NCBI GenBank assembly: GCA_027625915.1 | Contig: JANTQA010000029.1 | Coordinates: 5,022,001 to 5,086,000 of the forward strand | DNA length: 64,000 bases | Source of the DNA: Anaeramoeba flamelloides | Taxonomy: Eukaryota; Metamonada; Anaeramoebidae | Direction: 5' to 3' | Shown here: in pieces, positions 35,641 through 47,230 of the stretch | How the letters are laid out: every line of letters begins with the position of its first letter | How positions within the stretch are numbered: position 1 is the stretch's first letter | The notes under the pieces: model-generated | Seen by the model: only the letters and a program-made list of their open reading frames with translations | Told to the model about the DNA's origin: nothing | Databases searched by the model: none | Position numbers and translations under genes: made by a program

Positions 35641-35887
35641 CCAAACATTTTTTAAAAGTTTCTAAACCCCAATCCAAAAATTTGTAAACCCAAAATCAAA
35701 CTTTGGCTAAAAAAAAAAAATCCCAATTTATTTTATTTTTTCAAACTTATAATAAAAACACATTTTAGTTATCTAGGAGTATTATTTTTTTATGGATTAA
35801 TTTTTATCCAAATAAAAATAAAAAAAATATTAAATGAAAAAATAATAATCGGTCTGTAAAAACTGATCAAAGTAAATGAATAAAAAA

Positions 35888-36794
35888 TAAACTCTTTTTC
35901 AAACAAAAGGGTTCACCTCTCAAATCATCAATACTATTGAATTTTATTGTAAATAACCTAATTACTTATTGTTTTTTTTTTATTTTAATTATTCATTTTT
36001 TTATTTTTTTTTTATTTATTTATGGATATTGAAGAGTTGGAAAATAAAAAAAAGAGAAGAAGAAATGAATTTGGAAATGATCTACCAGTATAAAAATAGA
36101 AACAGTTTAAATTTGATTTTGAATGAGTTAAATGTTGGAATTAAGAAAGACCATTACTGGATTGATGTATGGAACAAAGAAAAAAGAAAATAAAGAAAAA
36201 AAAAAAAATCCCAACAAAATACCGAGAAGAATTGAAGACTTAATCTTGAAAAGTGGGACTTTAAAGAAAAAAAAGTCTTGGCGTGTAAATAGTTATCAAT
36301 ATAATATAAAGAACTTTTCCCAATGTACTGTATTTAAAGTTTATTATTAATTTTATAATTTGTATTCTTTACAATTTACAAAACGAGAGTTCTCATTTCA
36401 AATACAGTCAGTTCCACTTTTAAGGTATAAACCTTCAACGAAATTTAAGGCACAAAAAAATCTCAAATTAAGGCACAAAATTTGTAATTTGTTTTTACAA
36501 TTTATTTTACTAGAATCTGAATTTTGTTCCTTAATTTGATATTTTTTATGTGCCATAAATTCCGAAGCAGTTTGATCCTTAAAAGTGGAACTAACTGTAA
36601 AAGGTAATACAAAATTTTTAAAATATTGAATTTTAATTTTAATTGTTTTGTTTTTATGAGTTTTAAATATTCATTTGGGTGCAATTTATGTTTAAGGAGT
36701 TTCTTATATTTTGGAATGGCACTATATTTAATTTGATTCAATTATGAATAATTCTTAGAAATATTATGTACCCTCTTATTTGAAAAAGAGTTTA
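35888..36794 (+). mobile_element. Family H DNA element (H2) carrying T2
   Basis: Left end TAAACTCTTTTTCAAACAAA, right end CTTATTTGAAAAAGAGTTTA. It aligns with H1 end to end once T2 is removed (about 710 against 705 bases). The blocks GACCATTACTGGATTGAT and GGAACAAAGAAAA are well kept between copies but no common reading frame is, so I do not call a gene here. Confidence 0.82.
36405..36597. mobile_element. Family T short inverted-repeat element (T2) inserted in H2
   Basis: 193 bases, CAGTCAGTTCCACTTTTAAG to CCTTAAAAGTGGAACTAACTG. Flanked by TA at 36403-36404 and 36598-36599. H1 shows the uninterrupted sequence TTTCAAATAAAAGGG (on its minus strand) with a single TA, so the duplication of TA is proved within the window. 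Confidence 0.92.
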
Positions 36795-37235
36795 TATTGG
36801 TAATTTTGTTGAAATTTCCAACAATTATTAATAGATCAGACGATAAGATATACCAACAACGAATTGTTTATGATTTTTCTACTTAACAAACCCAAAACTA
36901 GCTTTCTATCAACCATCTAAAAAAATGACAGATCTAAAAAAAACAGATTTAGTATCTGGAAAAAAAGGAAATCAATATAAAAAAGAAAAGACTAAAAATA
37001 AAATAGTTAGTAAATTAAAATTATTTTGAAATTGAATGTATAATGTAGTATTTTTATTCTTGAAAATGTTTAAATCCTGATCTATTTTTTGGAATTATGT
37101 TAATAAAACATATTAATATGAAAGATCTAGTTTGTCTCTAAACACAGAGATATATCTATAGTTAAACACCCAAAAAAAAAAAAAAAACATTTTTACTTAT
37201 AGTATCTAGAATTAAAAATCATTATAATCTTCTTA

Positions 37236-37430
37236 CACTCAATACCACTTTTAATATACAAAATTTCAAAGAAATTTAAGCTACAAGTAAATCTCAAATT
37301 AAGGCACAAAATTTGGAATATTTTTTTACACAAATTATTTTACATGAATTTGAATGATGTGTTTAATTTGAGGTTTTTGGTGTACCTTAAATTCTGTACA
37401 AAGTTTATTTCTTGAAAGTGATACTTAATT
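37236..37430. mobile_element. Family T short inverted-repeat element (T3), decayed
   Basis: CACTCAATACCACTTTTAAT at left, CTTGAAAGTGATACTTAA at right, with the internal blocks TCTCAAATTAAGGCACAAAA and TTTAATTTGAGG. Same layout as T1 and T2. Confidence 0.7.
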
Positions 37431-37434
37431 TATT

Positions 37435-37920
37435 ACTAATGGTATGATCAATGACCAAGATATTTATTTGAAAATATGTTCGTAAAATTATTTCCAAAAA
37501 AAAAAAAAAATATTACTTTTTTTCGAGTAAACAATATAGGACCAATTTTAATAAAAAACTGGAAATATGGAAAGAGTACAAATGATTTTATCAACAAAAA
37601 AATGCAATTAAATTTTTTTCTATTCTATTTGAAAATTTGTTAAGATTAAACACATTATGAAAACAAATTTTTTGAAGAAAAAGAAAATAATAAATAACTA
37701 TTTCCACGTATTCAAAAATAGTAGACAAATTTGAGATCATAAATTTTAATATATTTAATTTATGTAATACAAAACTAAGAAAAGAATTGAATTGTTGCCT
37801 AGAATCAATCATCGTAGTTAATTATTTTGTCTTTTTAAACAACTTTTTGGAATATTTATTTTAATAAGGATATTTTAAAATTAATTTACCTTCTATTACC
37901 TGGAAATAGCTAATATAAAA
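37435..37920 (+). mobile_element. Family A element, partial (A2)
   Basis: Shares with A1 and A3 the blocks ATTTGAAAATATGTTCGTAA, GGACCAATTTTAATAAAAAA, TGAGATCATAAATTTTAATA and TTATGTAATAC. It lacks both terminal repeats and the LINE insert. Confidence 0.65.
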
Positions 37921-38139
37921 TAATTGATATTTGAAAATGTTTTTTGGGCAATTTTGACTAAAAAAAAATGTTTATTTTAAAAAATTTATCTACAACTTTC
38001 GTAACACAACTTGTTGGTTATAATTTTTTTATAAACAATTAAAAATTATACGAGAAAAATACACTAACTTCACTATTATTGGTTAAATGATAATATAAAA
38101 AATCAACAAGGATCAAATTATATCTGATCAATCTAAGAA

Positions 38140-38154
38140 CCCCCCCCCCCCCCC
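38140..38154. repeat. 15-base C homopolymer
   Basis: Fifteen consecutive C in an otherwise A/T-dominated stretch. Purpose unknown; likely replication slippage. Confidence 0.95.
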
Positions 38155-38517
38155 ACCAATAAGTAAGCAAAAATAAAAATAAAACTAGATATATGACTAG
38201 TTTTATCTAATCATTTGAAAAACTTTAATATTTGAAAAAATAAAAGATAAGTAATAATTAGAACATAAAAAAAGAAGCAGGTCCTCCAAAAAGCTGTTTA
38301 AAAAAATTAAAGAATAACATTTTTCTAAAGGTATGTCTCAAACTGTTTGTTTTTTTCTTAAAATAGGTCCTATTAGTTTGTTGTCAATTTCACAGAAACT
38401 TATCTGACTTTTATGGCAAGTGGTAATTAATTGTTTTGACGAATAATAGTCTTATTTGGTTTGATTTGGAAACCCTCATCTTGTTTTGTTCTGAGTTTTG
38501 CCTCGAATAACAAGAAA

Positions 38518-38760
38518 AAAATGAGATATTGTCTGAAGTGATATAAGATGATATTGAGGAGTCTGAAGAACAACAATTAAGTTAGTCTAATCACCAGAAC
38601 ATTTTCATCATATTTTGAGTCTGAAAGGGGATCCATAACGATGGACCTAATAGAAGTTTTTCTAGTTGAACAAATGAAATAATACAAGTTGTTAACTATT
38701 TTTTTGGAACATTAGTATCCAATTTGATAGAACAAAAAACAAATAAATAAAATAAAAAAA
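38518..38760 (+). pseudogene. Possible decayed N-terminus of a piggyBac-like transposase
   Basis: One frame reads DDIEESEEQQLS, later GIHNDGPNRSFSS and then NEIIQVVNYFFGTLVSNLIE followed by QKTNK, with several stops between. An acidic DDIEE-type head followed by an FF..L...I..TN segment is the layout of piggyBac transposase N-termini. The catalytic region and terminal repeats were not found, so this is a weak call. Confidence 0.3.
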
Positions 38761-39263
38761 ACAAGTCAAAACTAATATGCTATTTTTTACCTGATAAATT
38801 GATGAAACTAATCTTCAAATTATCTTTTTAATCATTTTTTCTGGCTGTGTATTAGATTTTAAATCCAATTGAAAGTAAAAAATGTTATCTCCTTAATCAA
38901 TCTCAATAACACTTTTAAAAACTTTTATTCTTCACTTTTTTCAAAGTCCAACAATCAGATAGTATTTCAAAGTTGTAATTCTTATTTTATCTCAAACTTG
39001 ATTAGCCCTAAAATAAAATCCAAATATAAAAATATAAGTCTACAAACTGTTCGTAAAAAACCAATAATGACTAATAATTAGACATAAATCCAGTAATTTT
39101 TTAAACACTCAAATCTTTCGACTTGTAGATCAACACATCTATCCTAAGTAACCATTTCACCATTTTTATAGGGCACAAGACTTGTACAAGTCATAGCTTG
39201 TTTAAAGTCCTGAGATTTTTTAAAATGCATTTTGAATTTCTCAAGTTATTTTTTTTCAAACTT

Positions 39264-40840
39264 ATGAAAACTCAAACACTTCTATCCTTTTTTGTTTTGT
39301 TTGCTATTCTTGTTTTTTGTATTAAAACAGAATCTGAAATCGACAATGTCGTTGAACTAACAGAAGAAAATTTTGACACACAAGTTGATGAGAACGAAAA
39401 ATGGTTTATCAAATTTTATACTGATTGGTGTGGTAAGGAACAATTAATTCACCATAATTTTTAACAACGAACCTCTTTCGGTTTTACAAACGATCACAAT
39501 TACTTTTTTTCTTGTTTTTCCTTTTTCTAATAATTTATCGTTTTTCCTTTTTTTAATTATTTCTTTTTCTTTTTCTTTTTATTTTTTAATTTCTTTTTAT
39601 TTTATTTTTGTCTTTGCTAATAGGACATTGTAAACACCTAAAGCCAATCTTTTCGAAATTAGCAGACAGTGAAACAAAAGTTCATTTTGGAGGTGTCAAT
39701 TGTGAAAAGCAAAAAAAGTTATGCAAAAAATATCGAATAAGGGGATATCCAACATTAAAATTTTTGACAAGATCACAAGTTTGGGACTATCCAGGCGCAC
39801 CCACTGAAAAGAGTATGAAAGCGTTTTGTGACACCATGTCAAGGCCAGCAATGCTTCCAATGAAAAGATCTGAACTTAAAAAAATCACCAAACCAACTGA
39901 AAGCCCTGAGTCTTATATAATTGTATTGTATCCAGAAACAGATGATCCTACTGATGAGAAGAATGAGTTGTACCAAGGGATCCAACAAATTGCTGACAAA
40001 TATCGAGGTGTATCAAACTTTCATTATCTTGCGATCAATGAAGTTAAGGGAATTTATGAGAACTTTGTTGATCTTGTTTCAGAATCTGGTCCAATTGTAA
40101 TCTCAATTCGTGACCCAAATTACTCGCCAAGCTATTTCAAATTGTCTGATGCTGCTGGTGAAACGTCACTAGAGGAATGGATTGAATCAAATTTATTACC
40201 TCTGCTACCAGAGTTCAACCGAGACACGTTTACCAAAATTACAAGAATTGAAAAGCTCATTGCACTTGCTGTTATCGATCCTGACAACGAAGAAGCAAAT
40301 GATTATTTAGAAATTGTTAAAAAAGTCTCCAGCCAAGAAAATAGGTTAGTGTTTGCTTGGATAAACGGGGTTGAATTTAAAAATTATGTCTCACAATTTG
40401 GCGTCAACCAAAAGAATTTACAACAAGTTGTTGTAATTGATTTTAAAAATGAAAAACACTTTCATCTCCCTCAAGAGGAAGATCAAGAGGAAGCTGAAAC
40501 ACTATCTGAACAAGAGAAAATTACCAAGTTGATTGATGGTGTCTTTTCTGGTGTCATCAAGCCACAAGGGAAAGGATCAGGTATATTAGGAATGATCATG
40601 CACGTCTTTAATCAAATTCCTAACTTGGCTAAGGAACAGCCAATTTTTGCTTCAATTTTTGTTGTTCTTTTAATTGTCCTTATAGTTTCTTTATTTTGGC
40701 CCGGCACAAAAGAAACTGTTGAAAATACAGAAAAGGAAGAAAAAGAGGGAAAAGAGAGGAAAGAGGAAAAAGATAAGAACGAAGCGGGCGAAGATAAGAC
40801 TGAAAAGGATGACAAAGAAGAAAAGAAAAAAGAAAAATAA
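39264..40840 (+). CDS. Membrane-anchored PDI/thioredoxin protein (TMX3-like), two exons
   Basis: Exons 39264-39432 and 39624-40840 give 461 codons plus TAA. The ATG at 39264 is preferred over the in-frame ATG at 39225 because it yields a clean signal peptide (MKTQTLLSFFVLFAILVFC). A thioredoxin domain follows (VELTEENFD, FIKFYTDWCGHCKHLKPIF) with the CGHC active site at residues 56-59, the codon for Gly57 being split by the 191-base intron (donor GTAAGG). YRIRGYPTLKF carries the cis-Pro motif. Residues of about 150-350 are less conserved and resemble the non-catalytic b-type domains of PDI. One membrane segment (ASIFVVLLIVLIVSLFW, about 398-415) is followed by a charged tail of 46 residues ending KKEK, a KKXX-type ER-retrieval signal like the tail of TMX3. 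Expected role: thiol oxidation or isomerisation in the ER lumen. Confidence 0.9.
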
Positions 40841-41112
40841 GACAACAATAATAATTCAGAAAATGCGATTACAAAGTAAAACTTAAAATATAACCAAACT
40901 TTTTAATTTTTTTTTGAAAAAATAATTATTTTATTTTCTTCGATTTTGTTTTTTTTTTAAATATTTTCAACACATGCCAAATTATTTAAACATTGCAAAA
41001 TTTTATCAATAAACAATTATTTTTGACTCAAAAATATTTTTAATAATGTTTTTTTTAATCTTTTATAAATACCCATTAATGACAGAGAAGTGATTAAGAG
41101 TGGTATTGATTT

Positions 41113-42898
41113 ATAGTTGTGAAAAAAATACCTGACATATATAGAAAAAAACTGACAAGATTTTTAATTGCGAATATGAGGACAATTGTTGTGTAATTTT
41201 TTTTATTTAAGACTCAAATCCTTTTTTTTTAGAATCAAACTATTAAAATTTTTTCCCATTCACTTATTAGAATGATGATTAATTAAATTTTGCTTGTTCA
41301 AAAAACCACTAAACCAATAAAAAACAAGAAGAAAAAATTATGATTGTTCAAACTCAATCAAACCTCGATAAAACTCTATCGTTTTTCAAAAAAAGTAGAT
41401 CACCATTAGGTTATTAGAGGTTTTGATGATAACCTGCTATAATTCACGATAAAGTTACAAAAATCGCGATAATTTCTATCAAATCGCGATATATCAGAAA
41501 ATCGCAATATTCAATATTATCGCGATAATATAACAAATCACGATATTCTATAAAATCGCGATAATTATTAAAAACTCGTAATAAATGCCAAAATATTGCG
41601 ATTAAAAAGTAATCGCGATATAATAGTTGATCGGTTTTTGGGCTAATTTGAGAAATATTTTTAAAAAAAAATTTTTTTTGATCAAAAAATAGATTAGGTG
41701 AAAAAAAGTTATTCTTTGAAAAAACAACAAAAAAGATACTTGATCCAATCAAGGATCAGATCAAAGAGTTTTATTATGTTTTCATTTTATTTGGTTGACA
41801 AACCTATTGATCCTTTAAGATCAACAACAATAAGAACTAAAGAGAAATAAATATTTTTTCAGTTAATCGTGGTGTTGTAAATTGAGATGAATAAAAGACC
41901 TTCTAAAACAACCAACCCTTTGTCTGTTCTTTAAAGAATGTGATCTTGGGTTGCAATATTTTCATTTTTTCTCCGAAAGCTAAAAGGAGTTGGATAACTC
42001 TTCAAAAGATTTCACAACACCCTTGCCACATGATCACCAATTATTAAGATTTTTTATACAATACTTGTCTTCTTCTTCTTTTTCTAATTTGAGAATCTTT
42101 GTTTTGGACAGAAAACACAATTAGAGCTTAGTGGTTTTTGTTTGATCGATCACCAAAAAGAATGAAAATTATTCTTTATTCTTTTTGGTTATTAAAAATT
42201 GTGAAGGTAACAACTCCATTTTAAGAAAACACACATAATTTATATTCAAGTGTATTGTTGAAATGGGTAATTATTAGTTTGATCATAAAATTTGTTTGAA
42301 ATTTTATATTTTGTTAAAAAAAAAAATGAAAAGAAAAAAAAATTTTTTTCTACAACAAACCAAACTCATTCCCTTTATAAAAGTTTTCTGTCTTTCAAAA
42401 CTTTCAAACACTTGAAGACAGTTCAGAACCCTTACAAACACTTCAAAGATTTATTAAAGGGAAAGTGATGTAAAAGTATCAAGGCTTTGTCAAAGTCAAG
42501 AGATTTTTTTTAAGATGATTTCAAAAAATAATTTTTACATTTTTTCGCGATAATATGAATATCGCGATAATGTTGTTTATCGCGATTTTATGATTTTTCG
42601 CGATAAAGTTGGACTAATCGCGATTTTTTTAATACTATTGCGATTTTATTGCTAATATCAGGATAATATATGTTATCATTAAAACCTCTATTAAACAATT
42701 AATGGTGTATTCTATAGATAACCTTACTTTAATGAACTTTAGGTAGGTCTATTATTGAGTTTATAAAAAATTTGTTTATTTATAAAAGGAATTTGATTTT
42801 AAATATTTGAAATTATACTATTGTTTTACTAATATACAAAATGAAAAAATCTTTTCCTTGGGCGTTTTTTCATGTCAGGTATTTTTTTTCACTGCTAT
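41113..42898. mobile_element. Family C element (C3) split by B2
   Basis: Left end TAGTTGTGAAAAAAATACCT, right end CATGTCAGGTATTTTTTTTC then ACTGCTATA. Left part 41113-41416 and right part 42689-42898 together match C1 and C2 in length (about 510 bases) and order. Confidence 0.8.
41417..42688 (+). mobile_element. Family B DNA element (B2) inserted in C3
   Basis: 1272 bases, GAGGTTTTGATGATAACC to GTTATCATTAAAACCTC, flanked by TATTA at 41412-41416 and 42689-42693. The CGCGAT motif occurs many times in the outer 200 bases at each end (for example ATCGCGATAATTTCTATC). It is the reverse orientation of B1. No conserved reading frame. Confidence 0.85.
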
Positions 42899-43784
42899 AA
42901 TAGAAAATTTCTATATTTTACTGAGTAGTTTGTAACCAATAACTAACTTTGATAAAAAAAAAAAAAAAAAAAAATTAGTAATATCTTTTTAGTTGAAAAT
43001 TTGAATACTTGAAAACTAAGGTTCTTAAGTAGTACAAACAAAAAATTTAAAACGTCAATATATATTTTATTTTATTAAAAATAATTTGATTTTAATCTGT
43101 GGATAAAAGATCATAAATATCTAAACTAAAATACAAAGTTGGAATTTGGAGTGTCTGTTCAGAATACTTTTGAAACGTAATTCTTAAGTTATAATACTCT
43201 GAATTTCAAAGGGGTATTTTTTCTAATGGTATATCTTTGGGATAATAAATAAATGCTGAAGAAAACAGTTCAACACCTTTAAGGTATCGTAACCAAGACT
43301 AAAAAAATAGAAATATTTCAGAAAAAAGAAGAAATAAATCTACTTTGAAAAATTAATATTTATTAAATTATCAAATAACAAACAGAATATAGATATGAGT
43401 TCTTATTAAAATCCAAATAATGGTTTTCGAGATCTCAAAAATAGTAATTTTTTTCAGAAATTTTTAGAAATGTTCAATAGTTACATGAAATAACTTCTCA
43501 TAAAAACATATAATAACACATGGTATTTTGATGAATCCTCCATTTTGTCATTTAAACTTTATAATTATTCTTTTATTAACAGATCTTACATTTTATTTAC
43601 AGTAATTATCAATTAAACAAATCGTTTGAACTTTTTTTCCCTTTTCACTTATTTTTCCAAATGGTAACTGATTTTTCTTTTTTCTTTTCAACGATCTTAC
43701 CCTTAAAACCGTATTTCACTCTCTTTTCAAAAAGTTTTTTATTTTTCAGGTTTGGGTAAATCATTGAGTTTTTTTTTAATGTTT

Positions 43785-44200
43785 AAATTTATAAAATGGG
43801 TTTTTTATCTTTATAAAAATTTAGGAATTAGGGAAAGTGCCGTAGAGTTCGTATGTTTTCTTGGGATTTTTATGTTTTATATGTGAAGTGATATCGGTTT
43901 TTTTGAGTTTTCTATTTATTTGTGCAGTGTTCTAGGTTTTTTTTATTTTAGAAATAAACCAAAAATTTATTAAAATTTTCGGTTTATTTCTAAAGTAAAA
44001 AAGTAAACGAACGAAAATCTATTGATTTTCCACATAAATAGAAAACTCAAAAAAACCTAACAAAAATCAATAGATTTAAGAATAAAATAGAAAACCCCAA
44101 AAAAACCTAAAAAATTTCACAAATAAATAAAAAACTCAAAAAAAACCTAACTAAAATCAATTGATTTTTCAAATAAACAGAAAATTCAAGAAACGATAAC
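43785..44200. repeat. Palindromic repeat locus J1
   Basis: Central inverted repeat at 43947-43996 (TTTAGAAATAAACC against GGTTTATTTCTAAA). To the left lie units of the type GTGAAGTG..TTCTAGGTTTTTT with TTTCTATTTATTTGTG; to the right are the inverse-type units AAATAGAAAACTCAAAAAAA plus CCTAAC repeated about four times. The same layout occurs at 60700-61015. Confidence 0.7.
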
Positions 44201-44809
44201 GATGATTTTGCAAAATTTAAAACAATAGAGTAGAAAAATCTTAGATTTTACTCTATTCTTTTAAATTCTGGAAAACCTACCGTGAAGTGCCTAGGTTGTT
44301 TTAACTTTTTGAAATACACAGAAAATTAAATAAATTTTCAGTTTATTTCATAAATTAAAAAAAACCAAACGGCAAACAAGAGGAATTAAATACTATATCC
44401 CTAAACTATATAAAAAAAAAGAAAATGTTTTTTTTTTCTCAAACAGTAATAAGAAATGTGTATGTCTGAGATCAAGCTTGTTAACTTTTAATTATCACTA
44501 CTAATTGTAAAATAAAAATATTAAAATTTTCATTTAGCTTTCCAAAAAAATAATAGCCCAATAATTAAAATAAATCATCAAAAGTACACAATTCTAAATG
44601 GTGAATTATTAATTTAAACTGATTTTGAGAATTAAAAATTTGAAATTTTTCAGGTTTTTAAAACCTTTATTTTGTAGGCTAAATGAAAATTTAGTTGGAT
44701 TTTTTTTTGCAACAAATAGTATTCTATCGATCAGTTCCAATACTTGAGATAAAGTAATAGAAATTATAAATGAATTTTCAAAATTTTTTCGATTCAGAAT
44801 TTTTCTTTC

Positions 44810-45290
44810 GTGGTGCCTTATTTTTGTAGACCAAAAAGAAATGAAACAACAAGTTGAGAAAAAAAGTAAGAAAGGAAAAAAGTGAAACATCATTCTTAAT
44901 TAGTAACACCCATAGAAATAGAAAAGAAAAAGTAAGATCATTAATAAAAGATAAAATAAATGATTAAACACAAAACGGAGGGTTCTGTCCAATAATAGTT
45001 TTTATAATATACTCTTTTGTTAGTGTTTTTTCTTTTGATTGATTCCTTATTTAAAAATTTGTTGGAATAATTTTGACTATTTTTGAGATCTCGAAAAGTA
45101 TTAATGTTATTTCTTTAAAAAAGCAGATCTAGGTTCTATTTGGTTCTTGGTTGATAACAGTATAATGAATTATTCTTTAAAGTAGATTTATTTCTTCTTT
45201 TTGCTGATCTTAGTTTGATTTTTCAGGTTTTATTAATGTATTCTATTTGAAAACCCTTTTGAACTTTTTTTCTATGTTTCACTTACTTTA
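44810..45290. repeat. Dispersed repeat shared with 24270-24800
   Basis: Second copy of the segment in the AAMP-type intron, same orientation, recognised by TATAATGAATTATTCTTTAA and the TTAAACACAAAACGGAGG block. It ends about 310 bases before the ubiquitin gene. Confidence 0.5.
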
Positions 45291-45602
45291 ACAAAAACAA
45301 GCCATAATTTTTGCGATGATATGTTTAAAAACAGTTTGGAATCATGGTTTGTGTTTGAACAACCCAAAAAACCATTTTATTTTTCAAAAATAGTGTTCTT
45401 TCGACTTTGAAATGTATGAATAGAAAAATAATTTATTCAAAAAAAATCACGTAATTATTTTGAGAAAATCTTTCCAATTTCGAAATCTAAACATGAGAGA
45501 ATTGAATATCTTGTTTTTTTCGCAACAAATATAAAAAGAATGAATTGGATTTTTTTTTATTTTTTTTTCAAAAGTTCAATTTAATACTTGTTATTTCTTT
45601 AA

Positions 45603-46092
<490 letters not shown>

Positions 46093-46529
46093 GCACTCAA
46101 CAAAATTTGTTATCTTGCCAAAATGCTGTTTATTTTTTTTCCATCATTTTCTATAGATTCAAAGTAGATCCATTGAGACTTTCACGACTAAATTATGATA
46201 ATTGAATAGAATTTATTCCGATCAAATTAATACCAAAGATAATTACAATTCCATTAACAATTTTATCTATTTGCTAAATAATAATAAATAAAAAAAACAT
46301 TCTTAATATTTTGAAAAAATTGTTTTTGTTTGTAAATGTATTTTGAAGAAAAGCCTTCTTACCAAGGCCTTAGAAAATCACTTAAGAAGATACTAATCCA
46401 ATGAGTTCTTCATTTAGGCCAGTTATTAGTACAAACGTTCTAATAACTCTGTAAAATTGACTAATTTCCCCACAAAACAATACTACCCTTTAATTACTCC
46501 TTTATAGTTTGTTAGTTTGTGTGACTAAA

Positions 46530-47230
46530 TAAACTCTGTTTCAGTCAAAGGGTCCCAACGTTTTTTTCAAATATCAATTATTTTATATAATTGACCTTTG
46601 AAGAACAAATAAGAAATAAACAGAATAATACACACCAAAGAATTGTTGATAAATGTCTGAAAGAAAACTAATTAATCAATAAATTTTCTTAAAAATTGAA
46701 AAACTCAAATTCTTAGGGCTACCATTGAGAAAAACAACAATGTTCATTTTGAACTTCTAATGGTATTTGAATAATAAATAGGAAACATTTTTCACTTCGT
46801 TTTTCATACTTTTCTTTTACAAACCAAGTCCCCAAACGAAGTGTGTTGGTATTTGTGGTCTCTATTTGAAAAAGGAAAAGAAAATGAAGTGAAAAATTTT
46901 CAAATTTATTAAACTAATATCAAGATCAAAGATCGAATAGAATTCCAATAGAAATCAATATGATTTCTCAACAATCATTTTCATTTTTTCAATAACCTTA
47001 GAACAACACATTTTTACCAAGTAACTATTGATCTTCCAATAAAAAAATTTTTGCAACTGAATGATGTTTTTAAAAAAAAATCGAAAAATAAAAATGTGAA
47101 AAAATGGAAAAAATTATTTCAATTTTGAAAATTTCCAAAATAAAATTTTTCATCTAATATCTATGCAAAACCTTTGAACATATGTATTTCACCCCTTACA
47201 ACTGGACCCCTTTGACTAAAAAATAGTTTA
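46530..47230 (+). mobile_element. Family D DNA element (D3)
   Basis: Left TAAACTCTGTTTCAGTCAAA then GGGTCCCAAC, right ACTGGACCCCTTTGACTAAA then AAATAGTTTA: clear inverted repeats of about 30 bases. 701 bases long, of which about 130 are a secondary hairpin insert (46787-46897). Non-coding. Confidence 0.85.
46787..46897. repeat. Hairpin insert inside D3
   Basis: Arm ATTTTTCACTTCGTTTTTCA at left and TGAAGTGAAAAAT at right (preceded by GGAAAAGAAAA against CTTTTCTTTT). The other D copies lack it. Confidence 0.65.

Larger units (their letters stand above)
34901..39263. other. Intergenic region dense in DNA elements
   Basis: Holds C2 (35150-35640), H2 with T2 inside (35888-36794), T3 (37236-37430), A2 (37435-37920), a C homopolymer (38140-38154) and a possible transposase trace (38518-38760). 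The TMX-type gene promoter is at the right end. Confidence 0.65.
40841..45602. other. Intergenic region with nested elements
   Basis: Holds C3 interrupted by B2 (41113-42898), the palindromic J1 locus (43785-44200) and the repeat shared with 24270-24800 (44810-45290). A further block at 44510-44700 resembles 27275-27490 (AAAATTTTCATTTAGCTTTC). No gene seen. Confidence 0.6.

Noticed and set aside
35969-36350. Two overlapping 72-74 residue frames within H2
   Set aside because: Not kept in the matching part of H1; nucleotide similarity without frame conservation.
38869-39081. 70-codon frame upstream of the TMX-like gene
   Set aside because: No ATG start, no recognisable domain, AT-biased residues only.
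41444-41752. 102-codon frame rich in Tyr-Arg-Asp
   Set aside because: Translation of the CGCGAT motif cluster of B2.
41440-42660. CGCGAT clusters considered as a CRISPR-like array
   Set aside because: Motifs are short, in both orientations, irregularly spaced, and sit at both ends of a transposon in a eukaryotic genome.
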